Under the pieces are notes generated by a model. It made no database searches, was not told where the DNA came from, and was given only the letters and a program-made list of their open reading frames with translations. A stretch of DNA of 8,086 bases from NCBI GenBank assembly GCA_964448445.1, contig CAYVAU010000060.1:1-8086 (forward strand). The letters run 5' to 3'. Source of the stretch: B73-G16 sp964448445. GTDB taxonomy: Bacteria > Desulfobacterota > B13-G15. A program made the translations under genes and the position numbers. This document shows, piece by piece, positions 1 to 6,614 of the stretch. The stretch's first letter is position 1. Each line of letters starts with the position of its first letter.

Positions 1-1
1 C

Positions 2-1141
2 ATGGGGGCAGCGTCCCTTTCATCCCGGTCAATGGGTGCCGGTAATCTGGATCGAGCCAGGAAGGCCCTTGGAAATGCCATCGTCTCGACCCTTGTCCTT
101 TCGGCGATCGTAATGGCCCTGGTCCTCCCCCGGGTGGAAGGTCTCTCGCGGATGATGGGGGCATCCCCCGCGGTAATTCCCTTTGTAAGGACATACCTCA
201 GGCTGATCCTCCTTGGGGCCTTTGTGCAATTTTCGCCCATAGTGCTGGGGAATCTCATAAGGGCCGAGGGAAACGCCCGGGTACCAATGCAGGGGATGAT
301 GCTTGGGGCAGGCCTCAATATAGGCCTTGATGCACTTTTCATCACCAAGATGGGCATGGGGATTGGGGGTGCTGCCCTTGGGACCGTGATCTCTCAGTCG
401 GTCTCGACAGTATACCTATGCTCTCATTATATCCTCGGGCACAGCCCCTTGGGGCTTCGCCTCCGGGCCATGGTCCCAAGGATCGACGTTCTGACGGAGA
501 TATACACGGTAGGATCTGCCTCCTTTGCCAGAACTGTGGCCGGGTCCCTCTCGGTGGTCATCATCAACAGAACCCTCGCCCTCCACGGGGGTGATATGGC
601 GGTTTCGGCCTTTGGGATCCTGCACCGTCTGGCCATGTTTGCCGTCATGCCCTCAATGGCCATAGGACAGGGGCTTCAACCCGTCCTCGGTTACAACTAC
701 GGAGCAAGGCGCCCCAGAGAAGTCTTGAGGTCCATATGGTTGGCCTCGGGAATAGCAGGCCTTTGCTCCATTGGAGTCTTCCTTATGGTCTTCTTCTCCC
801 CACAGCCCCTGGTCAAGATCTTTACCGATGACCCCACCCTCATCCCCCTAGCCTCTCAGGCCGCCAAAAAGATGTTTCTGGCCCTCTACCTTGTAGGCTT
901 TTCGGCAGTTGGATCCCTGGCCTTCCAATCCATGGGCAGGCCCCTTGAGTCCTTCATAACCTCCGTCTCAAGACCAGCCCTCTTCATGATCCCCTCGGTC
1001 CTGATCCTCGGCCACCTGATGGGAGCCAATGGCGTCTGGCTTTCCTTCCCCTTGGCCGATGTCCTGACCTTCCTTCTCACCTACCTACTCTTGATCCCCC
1101 ACCTCAGAAGGTTTCGCCTTGAGGCTATGGGCGAGCGTTGA
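2..1141 (+). CDS. MATE-family efflux transporter, 5' end cut by window
   Basis: Inner-membrane multidrug/toxin exporter of the MATE family, which expels cationic compounds in exchange for Na+ or H+. Visible are 379 residues with many hydrophobic membrane segments. Family landmarks, in order: GAASLSSRSMGAGN at the very start (normally after the second helix), RAEGNARVPM followed by GAGLNIGLDALFI (about residues 88-115), GGAALGTVISQ, and QGLQPVLGYNYGA (about 222-234), the hallmark of the second MATE half. Usual family length is about 440-460 aa, so roughly 65 N-terminal residues lie before the window and the ATG at 2 is internal. It ends 50 bases before thi4 with a promoter between them, so it need not belong to the thiamin operon. 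Substrate is not readable from the sequence. Family call is firm. Confidence 0.93.
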   Translation: MGAASLSSRSMGAGNLDRARKALGNAIVSTLVLSAIVMALVLPRVEGLSRMMGASPAVIPFVRTYLRLILLGAFVQFSPIVLGNLIRAEGNARVPMQGMMLGAGLNIGLDALFITKMGMGIGGAALGTVISQSVSTVYLCSHYILGHSPLGLRLRAMVPRIDVLTEIYTVGSASFARTVAGSLSVVIINRTLALHGGDMAVSAFGILHRLAMFAVMPSMAIGQGLQPVLGYNYGARRPREVLRSIWLASGIAGLCSIGVFLMVFFSPQPLVKIFTDDPTLIPLASQAAKKMFLALYLVGFSAVGSLAFQSMGRPLESFITSVSRPALFMIPSVLILGHLMGANGVWLSFPLADVLTFLLTYLLLIPHLRRFRLEAMGER

Positions 1142-1166
1142 GGGTCTTTCGCGATCCCGGTACAAT
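1138..1166 (+). promoter_or_regulatory. Putative sigma70 promoter of the thi4-thiDN-thiC-bioD operon
   Basis: A -35 element TTGAGG (1138-1143, 4 of 6 consensus) and a -10 element TACAAT (1161-1166, 5 of 6) are separated by exactly 17 bases. The predicted start is near 1173, giving a leader of about 20 nt that carries GGAGG at 1181-1185, 6 bases before the ATG at 1192. The -35 box overlaps the MATE stop codon. The short leader cannot hold a TPP riboswitch. Prediction from spacing and consensus only. Confidence 0.5.
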
Positions 1167-1191
1167 AAGCGGGAATTCGGGGAGGATCGAA

Positions 1192-1956
1192 ATGGCACTT
1201 GACGAGATCTTGATCAGCAGGGCCATTATCGAACGCTATTTGCAAAAATTGCGGGAATCCCTTCAGGTCGATGTGGTCGTGGTCGGAGGGGGACCCTCTG
1301 GAATGGTCGCCTCTTACTACCTGTCCTGTGAGGGGTTCAGGGTGGTGCTTCTGGAGAAGCGGCTGAGCCTGGGAGGTGGGATCTGGGGAGGGGGGATGAT
1401 GTTCAACGAGATCGTGGTCCAGCAAGGGGGGAAGGAGATCCTGGAGGAGCTGGGGATAAGGGTTGAGCCCTTTTCGGAGGGCTATTGGACCGCTGATGCC
1501 ATCGAGGTTGCCTCAGGCCTCTGCCTCAGCGCTGTACGGGCAGGGGTCAGGGTTTTCAACCTCATAACGGTTGAGGACCTCATGGTAAGGGAAGGGAAGG
1601 TCACCGGTGTGGTGGTGAACTGGTCTGCTGTAGGCCTTTCGTCTCTGCATGTCGATCCCCTGACCATAAGGTCGCGCTATGTGATCGATGCTACCGGGCA
1701 TGCTGCCGAGGTGGTGAGGATGCTTGAAGGGAGGGTCCCGATGGGCCCCGAGATAAAGAAGGAGGCCCCCCTTTGGGCCGAGAAGGGTGAAGAGGCGGTG
1801 GTGGAAAACACCAAGGAGGTCTATCCAGGGCTGCTGGTCGCGGGGATGGCGGCCAATGCCGTCTTCGGGGCCCCCAGGATGGGACCAGTCTTTGGCGGAA
1901 TGCTCCTTTCGGGGAAAAAGGCGGCCCAGATCGTCTCCGAGGGACTTAAGGGATGA
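1192..1956 (+). CDS. thi4: Thi4-type thiazole synthase, His (sulfide-dependent) form
   Basis: Makes the ADP-thiazole precursor of thiamin from NAD+, glycine and a sulfur source in the cytoplasm. The protein is 254 aa, normal for prokaryotic Thi4. An N-terminal dinucleotide-binding fold is seen as VVVVGGGPSGMVASYYL (about 28-44), then GGGIWGGGMMFNEIVV (61-76), VIDATGH (164-170), and the C-terminal GMAANAVFGAPRMGPVFGGML segment. The residue aligned with the sacrificial Cys of yeast Thi4 is His153 in SSLHVDPLTI, as in methanogen enzymes that use free sulfide catalytically. The ATG at 1192 is chosen because GGAGG sits 6 bases upstream; an in-frame TTG at 1138 would add 18 residues unlike the family. 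The stop overlaps thiDN by ATGA. It replaces ThiG/ThiS/ThiH/ThiO. Confidence 0.93.
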   Translation: MALDEILISRAIIERYLQKLRESLQVDVVVVGGGPSGMVASYYLSCEGFRVVLLEKRLSLGGGIWGGGMMFNEIVVQQGGKEILEELGIRVEPFSEGYWTADAIEVASGLCLSAVRAGVRVFNLITVEDLMVREGKVTGVVVNWSAVGLSSLHVDPLTIRSRYVIDATGHAAEVVRMLEGRVPMGPEIKKEAPLWAEKGEEAVVENTKEVYPGLLVAGMAANAVFGAPRMGPVFGGMLLSGKKAAQIVSEGLKG

Positions 1957-3287
1957 GACCCGTGGTCCTAACGGTGGCCGGATCGGATTCGGGCGGCGGG
2001 GCCGGGATACAGATGGACCTTGAGGCGATCACCGTCCTGGGGGGGCATGGGGTGTCGGTGATCACGGCCCTTACGGCCCAAAACACCCAGGGGGTTAAGG
2101 CCGTTGAGCCCATCGGGGCCGATTTCGTAGCGGCACAGCTTGATGCAATCCTTGAGGACTTCGAGCCCCTTGGGACAAAGACCGGGATGCTTTGGAGCAG
2201 GGAGGTGATCCTCACTGTGGCCAAACGCTTCAAGGCCGTGGGGATCAAGAACCTGGTCGTGGATCCCGTGCTCTTTGCCAAGGGAGGCGAAAGGCTCCTT
2301 AAGAAGGATGCCATAAGGGCCTTGCAGGAGGAACTCTTCCCTCTGGCAAGGGTCCTAACTCCCAACATCCCCGAGGCGGAAGCCTTAACAGGGCTCCCGA
2401 TAAGGGACAGGGAAGAAATGCTTCGGGCGGCAAGGAAGTTGCTTGAATTCGGGCCTGAGGCGATCTTCCTCAAGGGGGGGCACCTTGAGGGGGATCCGTG
2501 GGATCTGCTGCTTTGGTCCGGAGGTTATCGGTGGTTTCCGGGGGAGAGGTTTCCCAGAGAGGCCCATGGAACGGGCTGTGCCCTCTCGGCTGCCCTGGCG
2601 ACCTTTCTGGCCTTTGGCCACAAGCTCCAGGAGGCATGCGCCAGGGCAAAGGCCTTCCTCAGCGAAGGAATTGCCCTGGCGAAGGTCCCGGGAAAGGGAC
2701 GGGAGGTATTTGATCCCCTTGTCCAAATCGAAAGGGAGGCATCCAGATGGGAGGTGGTCGAGGACTTGAGGAGGGCTTATCTTTTGCTTGAAAGGGGCAA
2801 GATCGGGATGCTCATCCCCGAGGTGGGTTCCAACCTGGTCTATGCCCTCCGAGGGGCAAGGGATCCCTCGGAGGTGGCGGGGATTGAGGGTCGCATCGTG
2901 CGCGTGGGGGATGGGATAGCGAAGGTTGGGGATATTACCTTTGGGGCCTCAAGGCACATGGCCTCGGTGGTCCTCGAGGTGATGAAGTTTGATCCTTCTA
3001 TAAGGGCGGCCATGAATATAAGGTACGGGGAGGATGTCCTCGGGGCCTCAAGGAAGCTGTCCTTGAAGATGGCTTCCTTCAGCCGCAGGGATGAGCCCCA
3101 GGAGATAAGGGAGAGGGAGGGGGCATCCCTGCCCTGGGGGGTTAAAAACGCCCTTGAGTCTTCCGGTACCGTCCCCGACCTTATTTGCGACGAAGGTGGA
3201 TGGGGCAAGGAGGCGATGGTGAGGGTCCTGGGGAGGGATCCTCAGGAGGTCGTCCAAAAGGTCCTGGCCCTTTCAAAGGAGATTTAA
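1953..3287 (+). CDS. thiDN: Bifunctional ThiD-ThiN: HMP/HMP-P kinase fused to thiamin-phosphate synthase
   Basis: A 444-residue two-domain cytoplasmic enzyme. Residues 1 to about 260 are ThiD, which phosphorylates hydroxymethylpyrimidine and its monophosphate: TVAGSDSGGGAGIQMD (7-22), TAQNTQGV (41-48), KTGML (76-80), DPVLFAKGG (104-112), LTPNIPEAEAL (135-145), and AHGTGCALSAALA (204-216) with the anion-hole loop and Cys209. Residues about 265-444 are ThiN, which joins HMP-PP to thiazole phosphate and is unrelated to ThiE: IPEVGSNLVYAL (288-299), GRIVRVGDGI (313-322), GASRHMASVVLEVMKFD (331-347) with Arg334-His335, the conserved MNIRY segment (354-358), and PDLICDEGGWGKE (408-420). ThiDN fusions are best known in archaea and some thermophilic bacteria. 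The start overlaps the thi4 stop (ATGA), implying coupled translation; thiC follows with zero gap. Confidence 0.94.
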   Translation: MRPVVLTVAGSDSGGGAGIQMDLEAITVLGGHGVSVITALTAQNTQGVKAVEPIGADFVAAQLDAILEDFEPLGTKTGMLWSREVILTVAKRFKAVGIKNLVVDPVLFAKGGERLLKKDAIRALQEELFPLARVLTPNIPEAEALTGLPIRDREEMLRAARKLLEFGPEAIFLKGGHLEGDPWDLLLWSGGYRWFPGERFPREAHGTGCALSAALATFLAFGHKLQEACARAKAFLSEGIALAKVPGKGREVFDPLVQIEREASRWEVVEDLRRAYLLLERGKIGMLIPEVGSNLVYALRGARDPSEVAGIEGRIVRVGDGIAKVGDITFGASRHMASVVLEVMKFDPSIRAAMNIRYGEDVLGASRKLSLKMASFSRRDEPQEIREREGASLPWGVKNALESSGTVPDLICDEGGWGKEAMVRVLGRDPQEVVQKVLALSKEI

Positions 3288-4574
3288 ATGGATACCCAAA
3301 GGACAAAGGCCCAAAGGGGAGAGGTGACCTCCGAGATGGATTTCGTGGCAAGGGAGGAGGGGATACCCGTCCAGGATCTGATGGAACGGGTGGCCCGGGG
3401 GGAGGTGGTCATCCCCGCAAACCGGAACCACAGGGGGCTCACCCCCAAGGGCATCGGCAGGGGCCTGAGGGTCAAGGTCAATGCCAACCTGGGCACCTCA
3501 CCGGATCACGCCGACCTGGAGGAGGAACTCCTCAAACTCCGGTTGGCCCTTGAGGCTGGAGCGGATGCGGTGATGGACCTCTCAACGGGCGGGAACCTTG
3601 ATGAGATACGGAGGACCATACTCAGACATTGCCCCGTTCCCCTGGGGACCGTGCCTATATACCAGGCAGCGGTGGAAGCTGCCCAGAGGAAGGGGGCCAT
3701 TGTTCACATGACCCCAGATGACATCTTCGAGGTCATAGAGCGGCAGGCCAGAGATGGTGTGGATTTCATGACCGTTCACTGCGGCCTGACCTTCAAGGCC
3801 CTGGAGAGGCTGAAGAAGCAGGGGAGGGTCACCGGGATCGTGAGTCGCGGAGGGGCCTTTTTGGCCACCTGGATGATTTATAACGACCGCGAAAACCCCC
3901 TCTATGAACATTTCGGTCGCCTCCTGGAGATAGCGAAGAGATACGATGTAACCCTCTCGCTTGGGGATGGACTTAGGCCCGGTTCTCTGGCCGATGCCAC
4001 TGACAGGGTCCAGCTTGAGGAACTCCTCACCCTCGGGGAGCTGGTGGAGGAGGCCTGGAAGGAGGGGGTCCAGGTCATGGTGGAGGGCCCAGGGCATGTG
4101 CCCCTCGATCAGATAGAGGCAAATGTAAAGGTCCAAAAGAGGGTCTGCCGGGGAGCCCCCTTTTACGTGCTCGGCCCCTTGGTGACCGATATAGCCCCCG
4201 GATATGACCACATAGCCTGTGCCATAGGAGGGGCCCTGGCCGCTTACCACGGGGCGGATTTCCTCTGCTACGTGACCCCGGCAGAACACTTAAGGCTTCC
4301 CAAGCCCGAGGACGTCAGAGAAGGGGTGATAGCGGCCAGGATCGCCGCCCATGCCGCCGATTTGGCCCGCGGCAAGCAAGATGCTTGGCAGAGGGACTTG
4401 GAGATGTCAAGGGCCAGGTCTTCCCTGAATTGGAAGAGGCAGATGGAGCTCTGCATCGATCCCCTGAAGGCCCAAAAGCTCAGGGCCGAACGGCTCCCCA
4501 CCGAGCGGGATGTCTGCACCATGTGCGGGAAATTCTGCGCCATTAAGCTCGTCAAGGAATACCTCAGGGGATGA
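3288..4574 (+). CDS. thiC: Phosphomethylpyrimidine synthase ThiC, short form
   Basis: Radical SAM enzyme that rearranges aminoimidazole ribotide to HMP phosphate, the pyrimidine half of thiamin. It is 428 aa and lacks the long N-terminal region of the roughly 630-aa E. coli type. Signatures: VKVNANLGTS (62-71), ADAVMDLSTGGNLDEIR (92-108), VEGPGHVPLDQIEANV (265-280), PLVTDIAPGYDHIACAIG (297-314), LCYVTPAEHLRLP (326-338) and IAAHAADLARG (352-362). His270 and His334 are the likely metal ligands by family analogy. The C-terminal Fe-S motif is CTMCGKFC (Cys410, Cys413, Cys417), i.e. CX2CX3C, one residue shorter than the textbook CX2CX4C. The ATG directly follows the thiDN TAA, with AAAGGAG at 3275-3281. 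The stop overlaps bioD (ATGA). A ThiC paralog for benzimidazole synthesis is unlikely in this context. Confidence 0.95.
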   Translation: MDTQRTKAQRGEVTSEMDFVAREEGIPVQDLMERVARGEVVIPANRNHRGLTPKGIGRGLRVKVNANLGTSPDHADLEEELLKLRLALEAGADAVMDLSTGGNLDEIRRTILRHCPVPLGTVPIYQAAVEAAQRKGAIVHMTPDDIFEVIERQARDGVDFMTVHCGLTFKALERLKKQGRVTGIVSRGGAFLATWMIYNDRENPLYEHFGRLLEIAKRYDVTLSLGDGLRPGSLADATDRVQLEELLTLGELVEEAWKEGVQVMVEGPGHVPLDQIEANVKVQKRVCRGAPFYVLGPLVTDIAPGYDHIACAIGGALAAYHGADFLCYVTPAEHLRLPKPEDVREGVIAARIAAHAADLARGKQDAWQRDLEMSRARSSLNWKRQMELCIDPLKAQKLRAERLPTERDVCTMCGKFCAIKLVKEYLRG

Positions 4575-5290
4575 AGGGGATATTTGTTGTGGGAACTGAC
4601 ACAGGGGTGGGCAAGACCCTACTTTCGACCCTTCTTTGCCTTCTGCTCAGGGAACGGGGACACGATGTGGGGGTGATGAAGCCCTTTGAGACCGGTGTGC
4701 CCAGGTATAGCGGGATCCCCGTCCCCCAGGATGCCTCCCAGCTTAAGGCCGCCTCGGGCAGCGATGACCCCCTGGAGCTGATCTGTCCCTACTGCTTCGA
4801 GGAACCCCTAGCGCCTGCAGAGGCTGCAAGGAGGGAAGGGGTGACGGTCGACCTCCGGAGGGTCCATGAGGCCTTTAAGGAGCTGAGCCGGAAACACGAG
4901 GTGATGGTGGTGGAGGGGGTCGGCGGGCTACTGGTCCCCATTGCCCCCGGGGTGCTGCTTCCCGAACTGATAAAAGGATTTGGCCTGGAAATGGTCCTTG
5001 TTGGCCGCTCGAACCTTGGGACGATAAATCACACCCTCCTTTCCCTTTATTACTGCAAAAGGGAGCAGATGCCAGTTAAGGGATACATCCTCAACCGACT
5101 AAGCCCCGATACCGACCCTTCCGAAGGGCAGAACCCCGTGTGGATTTCCGCCTTCACCGATGTTCCCTACCTTGGAACTCTCCCTTACCTTGGGGAGGTT
5201 CATTCACTGCTTGACAGAAAGGAGGTAGTTCTCCCCCTGGTGAAGGAAAGTCTCAGGCTCGAGTCCCTCTTTTCCTTCCTGGGGCTTTAA
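4571..5290 (+). CDS. bioD: Dethiobiotin synthetase
   Basis: ATP-dependent carboxylase that closes the ureido ring of 7,8-diaminopelargonate to give dethiobiotin, the penultimate step of biotin synthesis, in the cytoplasm. It is 239 aa, normal for BioD. Walker A is GTDTGVGKT (8-16). VMKPFETG (35-42) carries Lys37, the position of the substrate-binding Lys in E. coli BioD. Metal-binding QDAS (53-56, Asp54), YCFEEPLAP (74-82) and VVEGVGGLLVPI (113-124) also fit. The ATG overlaps the thiC stop (ATGA) with only a distant AAGGA at 4554-4558, so translation is probably coupled to thiC. No bioA, bioF or bioB lies nearby: a biotin gene at the end of a thiamin operon. Its TAA overlaps the convergent aminotransferase stop. 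Confidence 0.93.
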   Translation: MKGIFVVGTDTGVGKTLLSTLLCLLLRERGHDVGVMKPFETGVPRYSGIPVPQDASQLKAASGSDDPLELICPYCFEEPLAPAEAARREGVTVDLRRVHEAFKELSRKHEVMVVEGVGGLLVPIAPGVLLPELIKGFGLEMVLVGRSNLGTINHTLLSLYYCKREQMPVKGYILNRLSPDTDPSEGQNPVWISAFTDVPYLGTLPYLGEVHSLLDRKEVVLPLVKESLRLESLFSFLGL

Positions 5291-6480
5291 ATCAGACCGT
5301 ACTTTTTTCCCACCTCCTGAAGTCTCTCCCTGGCCTTTTCTATAAGGGACATGTCAACGCAGAAGGAGAGGCGCACATGGCCAGGCTTTCCAAAGCCACT
5401 CCCCGGGACTACCAAAAGGTGATGGTTGTTCTGGAGGTCCCTCACAAAGGCCACATCGTCCTCAACCGGGACCTTCGGGAATACATAAAAGGCCCCCTTG
5501 GGCTTCTGGACCTGAAAGCCAGAGTCCACAAGGGCCTGATAGATGGCATCACGGCGCTGCTGATAATCAGAGGGATCGAAGCGGTAATCCTTCAAAAGGA
5601 CGATGGCCCTCTGCATGAGGGCAGGGGCGTTGACAAACCCAAGCACCCGGTTGGCAAAAATGAGGGCCTCCATAAGCCTTCCGGCATACTCATACTGGGG
5701 GTTGACGGCCACAAAGCCGATCCTTTCGCCGGGGATAAAAAGGCATTTGGAATAGGAACGAACGGAGATGGCCGCGGGATAAAGGGAGAAGACGTTTACG
5801 GGCTCAAGGCCATCGTAAAGGAACTCCCAGTAGGTGTCATCGGACAAAAGGTAGATGACCCTTTTGTTTTTTCTGGATGCGGACTGAAGGAGCTCACAGA
5901 GCTCTTGGAGTTCTTCTTGGGTGTAAACCGCTCCGGTGGGGTTGTTAGGGGAATTTATGATGATGGCCCTCGTCCTTTCGGTTATGGCTTCTTCTACCTT
6001 TTCCAAATTCAGGGAAAAATCCTCCTTTGTCTCCACGGGCACCATAACCCCACCGTGGTTTTCCGTGTAAAACTTGAACTCCACAAAATAGGGGACAGGG
6101 ACGATGACCTCGTCCCCTGGATCTAGGATCGCCTTAAGGGCTACATTTAACCCCCCCGCTGCCCCTACGGTCATCACCACGTGATTTTCGGTGAAGGCCA
6201 TCCCAGTTTCGGCCCTGAGCCTTTCGGCCACATAGGCCCTGGTCTCCGGGAAACCGTGATTGGGCATGTAACGGTGAACGCCCTTTGCGGGATCCTGGGC
6301 CAAACGCATCAGAGCTTCTTTGAAAACTGGAGGGGGTTCGTCCACCGGATTTCCCAGGGTAAAATCCAGGACGCGATCCTCGCCGAATTGGCGCTTCATC
6401 CGCGCCGCATCCTCAAACATCCTCCTCACCCACGAAGAACCTTCGATCATCGTATGGACCTTCTGGGATACCGGCATCAT
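5287..6480 (-). CDS. Class I PLP-dependent aminotransferase, likely aromatic-specific
   Basis: Fold-type I aminotransferase of the aspartate/aromatic superfamily, moving an amino group between an amino acid and a 2-oxo acid. With the chosen start it is 397 aa, the family norm. Numbered from there: TVGAAGGLN (104-112, cofactor phosphate loop), SPNNPTGAVY (177-186, Asn for the PLP ring), LLSDDTYWEF (211-220, Asp to the ring nitrogen, Tyr), SYSKCLFIPGERIG (242-255) with Lys245 as the Schiff-base lysine, and HVRLSFC (368-374) with Arg370 for the carboxylate. The start is ATG at 6480 (or the adjacent ATG at 6477) because GGAGG at 6490-6486 precedes it; an ATG at 6522 lies inside the terminator hairpin. 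Substrate cannot be read from the motifs, but the leader peptide rich in Trp, Tyr and Phe codons argues for aromatic amino acids. Convergent with bioD. Confidence 0.9.
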   Translation of the reverse strand: MMPVSQKVHTMIEGSSWVRRMFEDAARMKRQFGEDRVLDFTLGNPVDEPPPVFKEALMRLAQDPAKGVHRYMPNHGFPETRAYVAERLRAETGMAFTENHVVMTVGAAGGLNVALKAILDPGDEVIVPVPYFVEFKFYTENHGGVMVPVETKEDFSLNLEKVEEAITERTRAIIINSPNNPTGAVYTQEELQELCELLQSASRKNKRVIYLLSDDTYWEFLYDGLEPVNVFSLYPAAISVRSYSKCLFIPGERIGFVAVNPQYEYAGRLMEALIFANRVLGFVNAPALMQRAIVLLKDYRFDPSDYQQRRDAIYQALVDSGFQVQKPKGAFYVFPKVPVEDDVAFVRDLQNNHHLLVVPGSGFGKPGHVRLSFCVDMSLIEKARERLQEVGKKYGLI

Positions 6481-6505
6481 CCTTCCCTCCTTTCGAAGTT
6501 TTTGC

Positions 6506-6544
6506 AAAAATAAAGGAGCCATGGTCCCTTAGGCCCATGGCTCC
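6506..6544 (-). terminator. Intrinsic terminator/attenuator in the aminotransferase leader
   Basis: Read on the minus strand: GGAGCCATGG (6544-6535), a 10-nt loop, a perfect complement CCATGGCTCC (6524-6515), then the U-tract TTTATTTTT (6514-6506). A 10-bp GC-rich stem followed directly by U residues is a textbook Rho-independent terminator. It lies 25 bases before the aminotransferase start and downstream of its predicted promoter, so it should act as an attenuator rather than as the end of another gene; no minus-strand gene ends here. The plus strand has no T-run after the stem. Confidence 0.78.
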
Positions 6545-6570
6545 CCTGAGGCCTCCTGAACCCTCAGGGG
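6543..6570 (-). promoter_or_regulatory. Leader hairpin overlapping the terminator (candidate antiterminator)
   Basis: Minus strand CCCCTGAGG (6570-6562) pairs perfectly with CCTCAGGGG (6551-6543) around a 10-nt loop. It shares two bases (6544-6543) with the 5' arm of the terminator, and the leader peptide's UGA stop lies within its 5' arm. A ribosome paused at that stop would melt this hairpin. A second option is AGGCCC (6573-6568) with GGGCCU (6536-6531), which would invade the terminator. The role is inferred from pairing only. Confidence 0.5.
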
Positions 6571-6614
6571 CCTGGGCCAGCTCTAAAGTAAGGCCACCAA
6601 TAAAGGGGTGCCAT
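6564..6614 (-). CDS. Aromatic-rich leader peptide MAPLYWWPYFRAGPGP
   Basis: A 16-codon minus-strand frame, ATG to TGA, encoding MAPLYWWPYFRAGPGP. Codons 5-10 are Tyr-Trp-Trp-Pro-Tyr-Phe, so 5 of 16 residues are aromatic, with tandem Trp as in trp-operon leader peptides. It stops inside the 5' arm of the next hairpin and is followed by a terminator with a U-tract, the spacing expected of ribosome-mediated attenuation. Trp7-Pro8 codons (UGGCCU, 6596-6591) can pair with AGGCC (6573-6569), the same segment that could form an antiterminator. No Shine-Dalgarno is seen, and the best promoter puts the RNA start only 2-4 nt upstream, so translation may be leaderless. The peptide itself probably has no other function. 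Confidence 0.6.
   Translation of the reverse strand: MAPLYWWPYFRAGPGP

Noticed and set aside
1138..1191. TTG at 1138 as the thi4 start, overlapping the MATE stop by TTGA
   Set aside because: The 18 extra residues do not resemble Thi4 N-termini, and ATG at 1192 has GGAGG at ideal spacing.
1142..1191. TPP riboswitch before thi4
   Set aside because: Only 50 bases are available and the conserved CUGAGA and pyrophosphate-helix sequences are absent.
3582..4289. Long minus-strand open frame opposite thiC
   Set aside because: Shadow produced by the codon bias of thiC; no motif or start signal.
5377..6126. Long plus-strand open frame opposite the aminotransferase
   Set aside because: Shadow of a well-supported gene; no recognisable protein motifs and no ribosome site.
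6481..6522. ATG at 6522 (minus) as the aminotransferase start
   Set aside because: It lies within the 3' arm of the terminator hairpin, and the first 14 residues include a translated Shine-Dalgarno; ATG at 6480 follows GGAGG directly.
6515..6570. The paired hairpins as a plus-strand terminator
   Set aside because: No T-run follows on the plus strand and no plus-strand gene ends nearby; the U-tract is on the minus strand.
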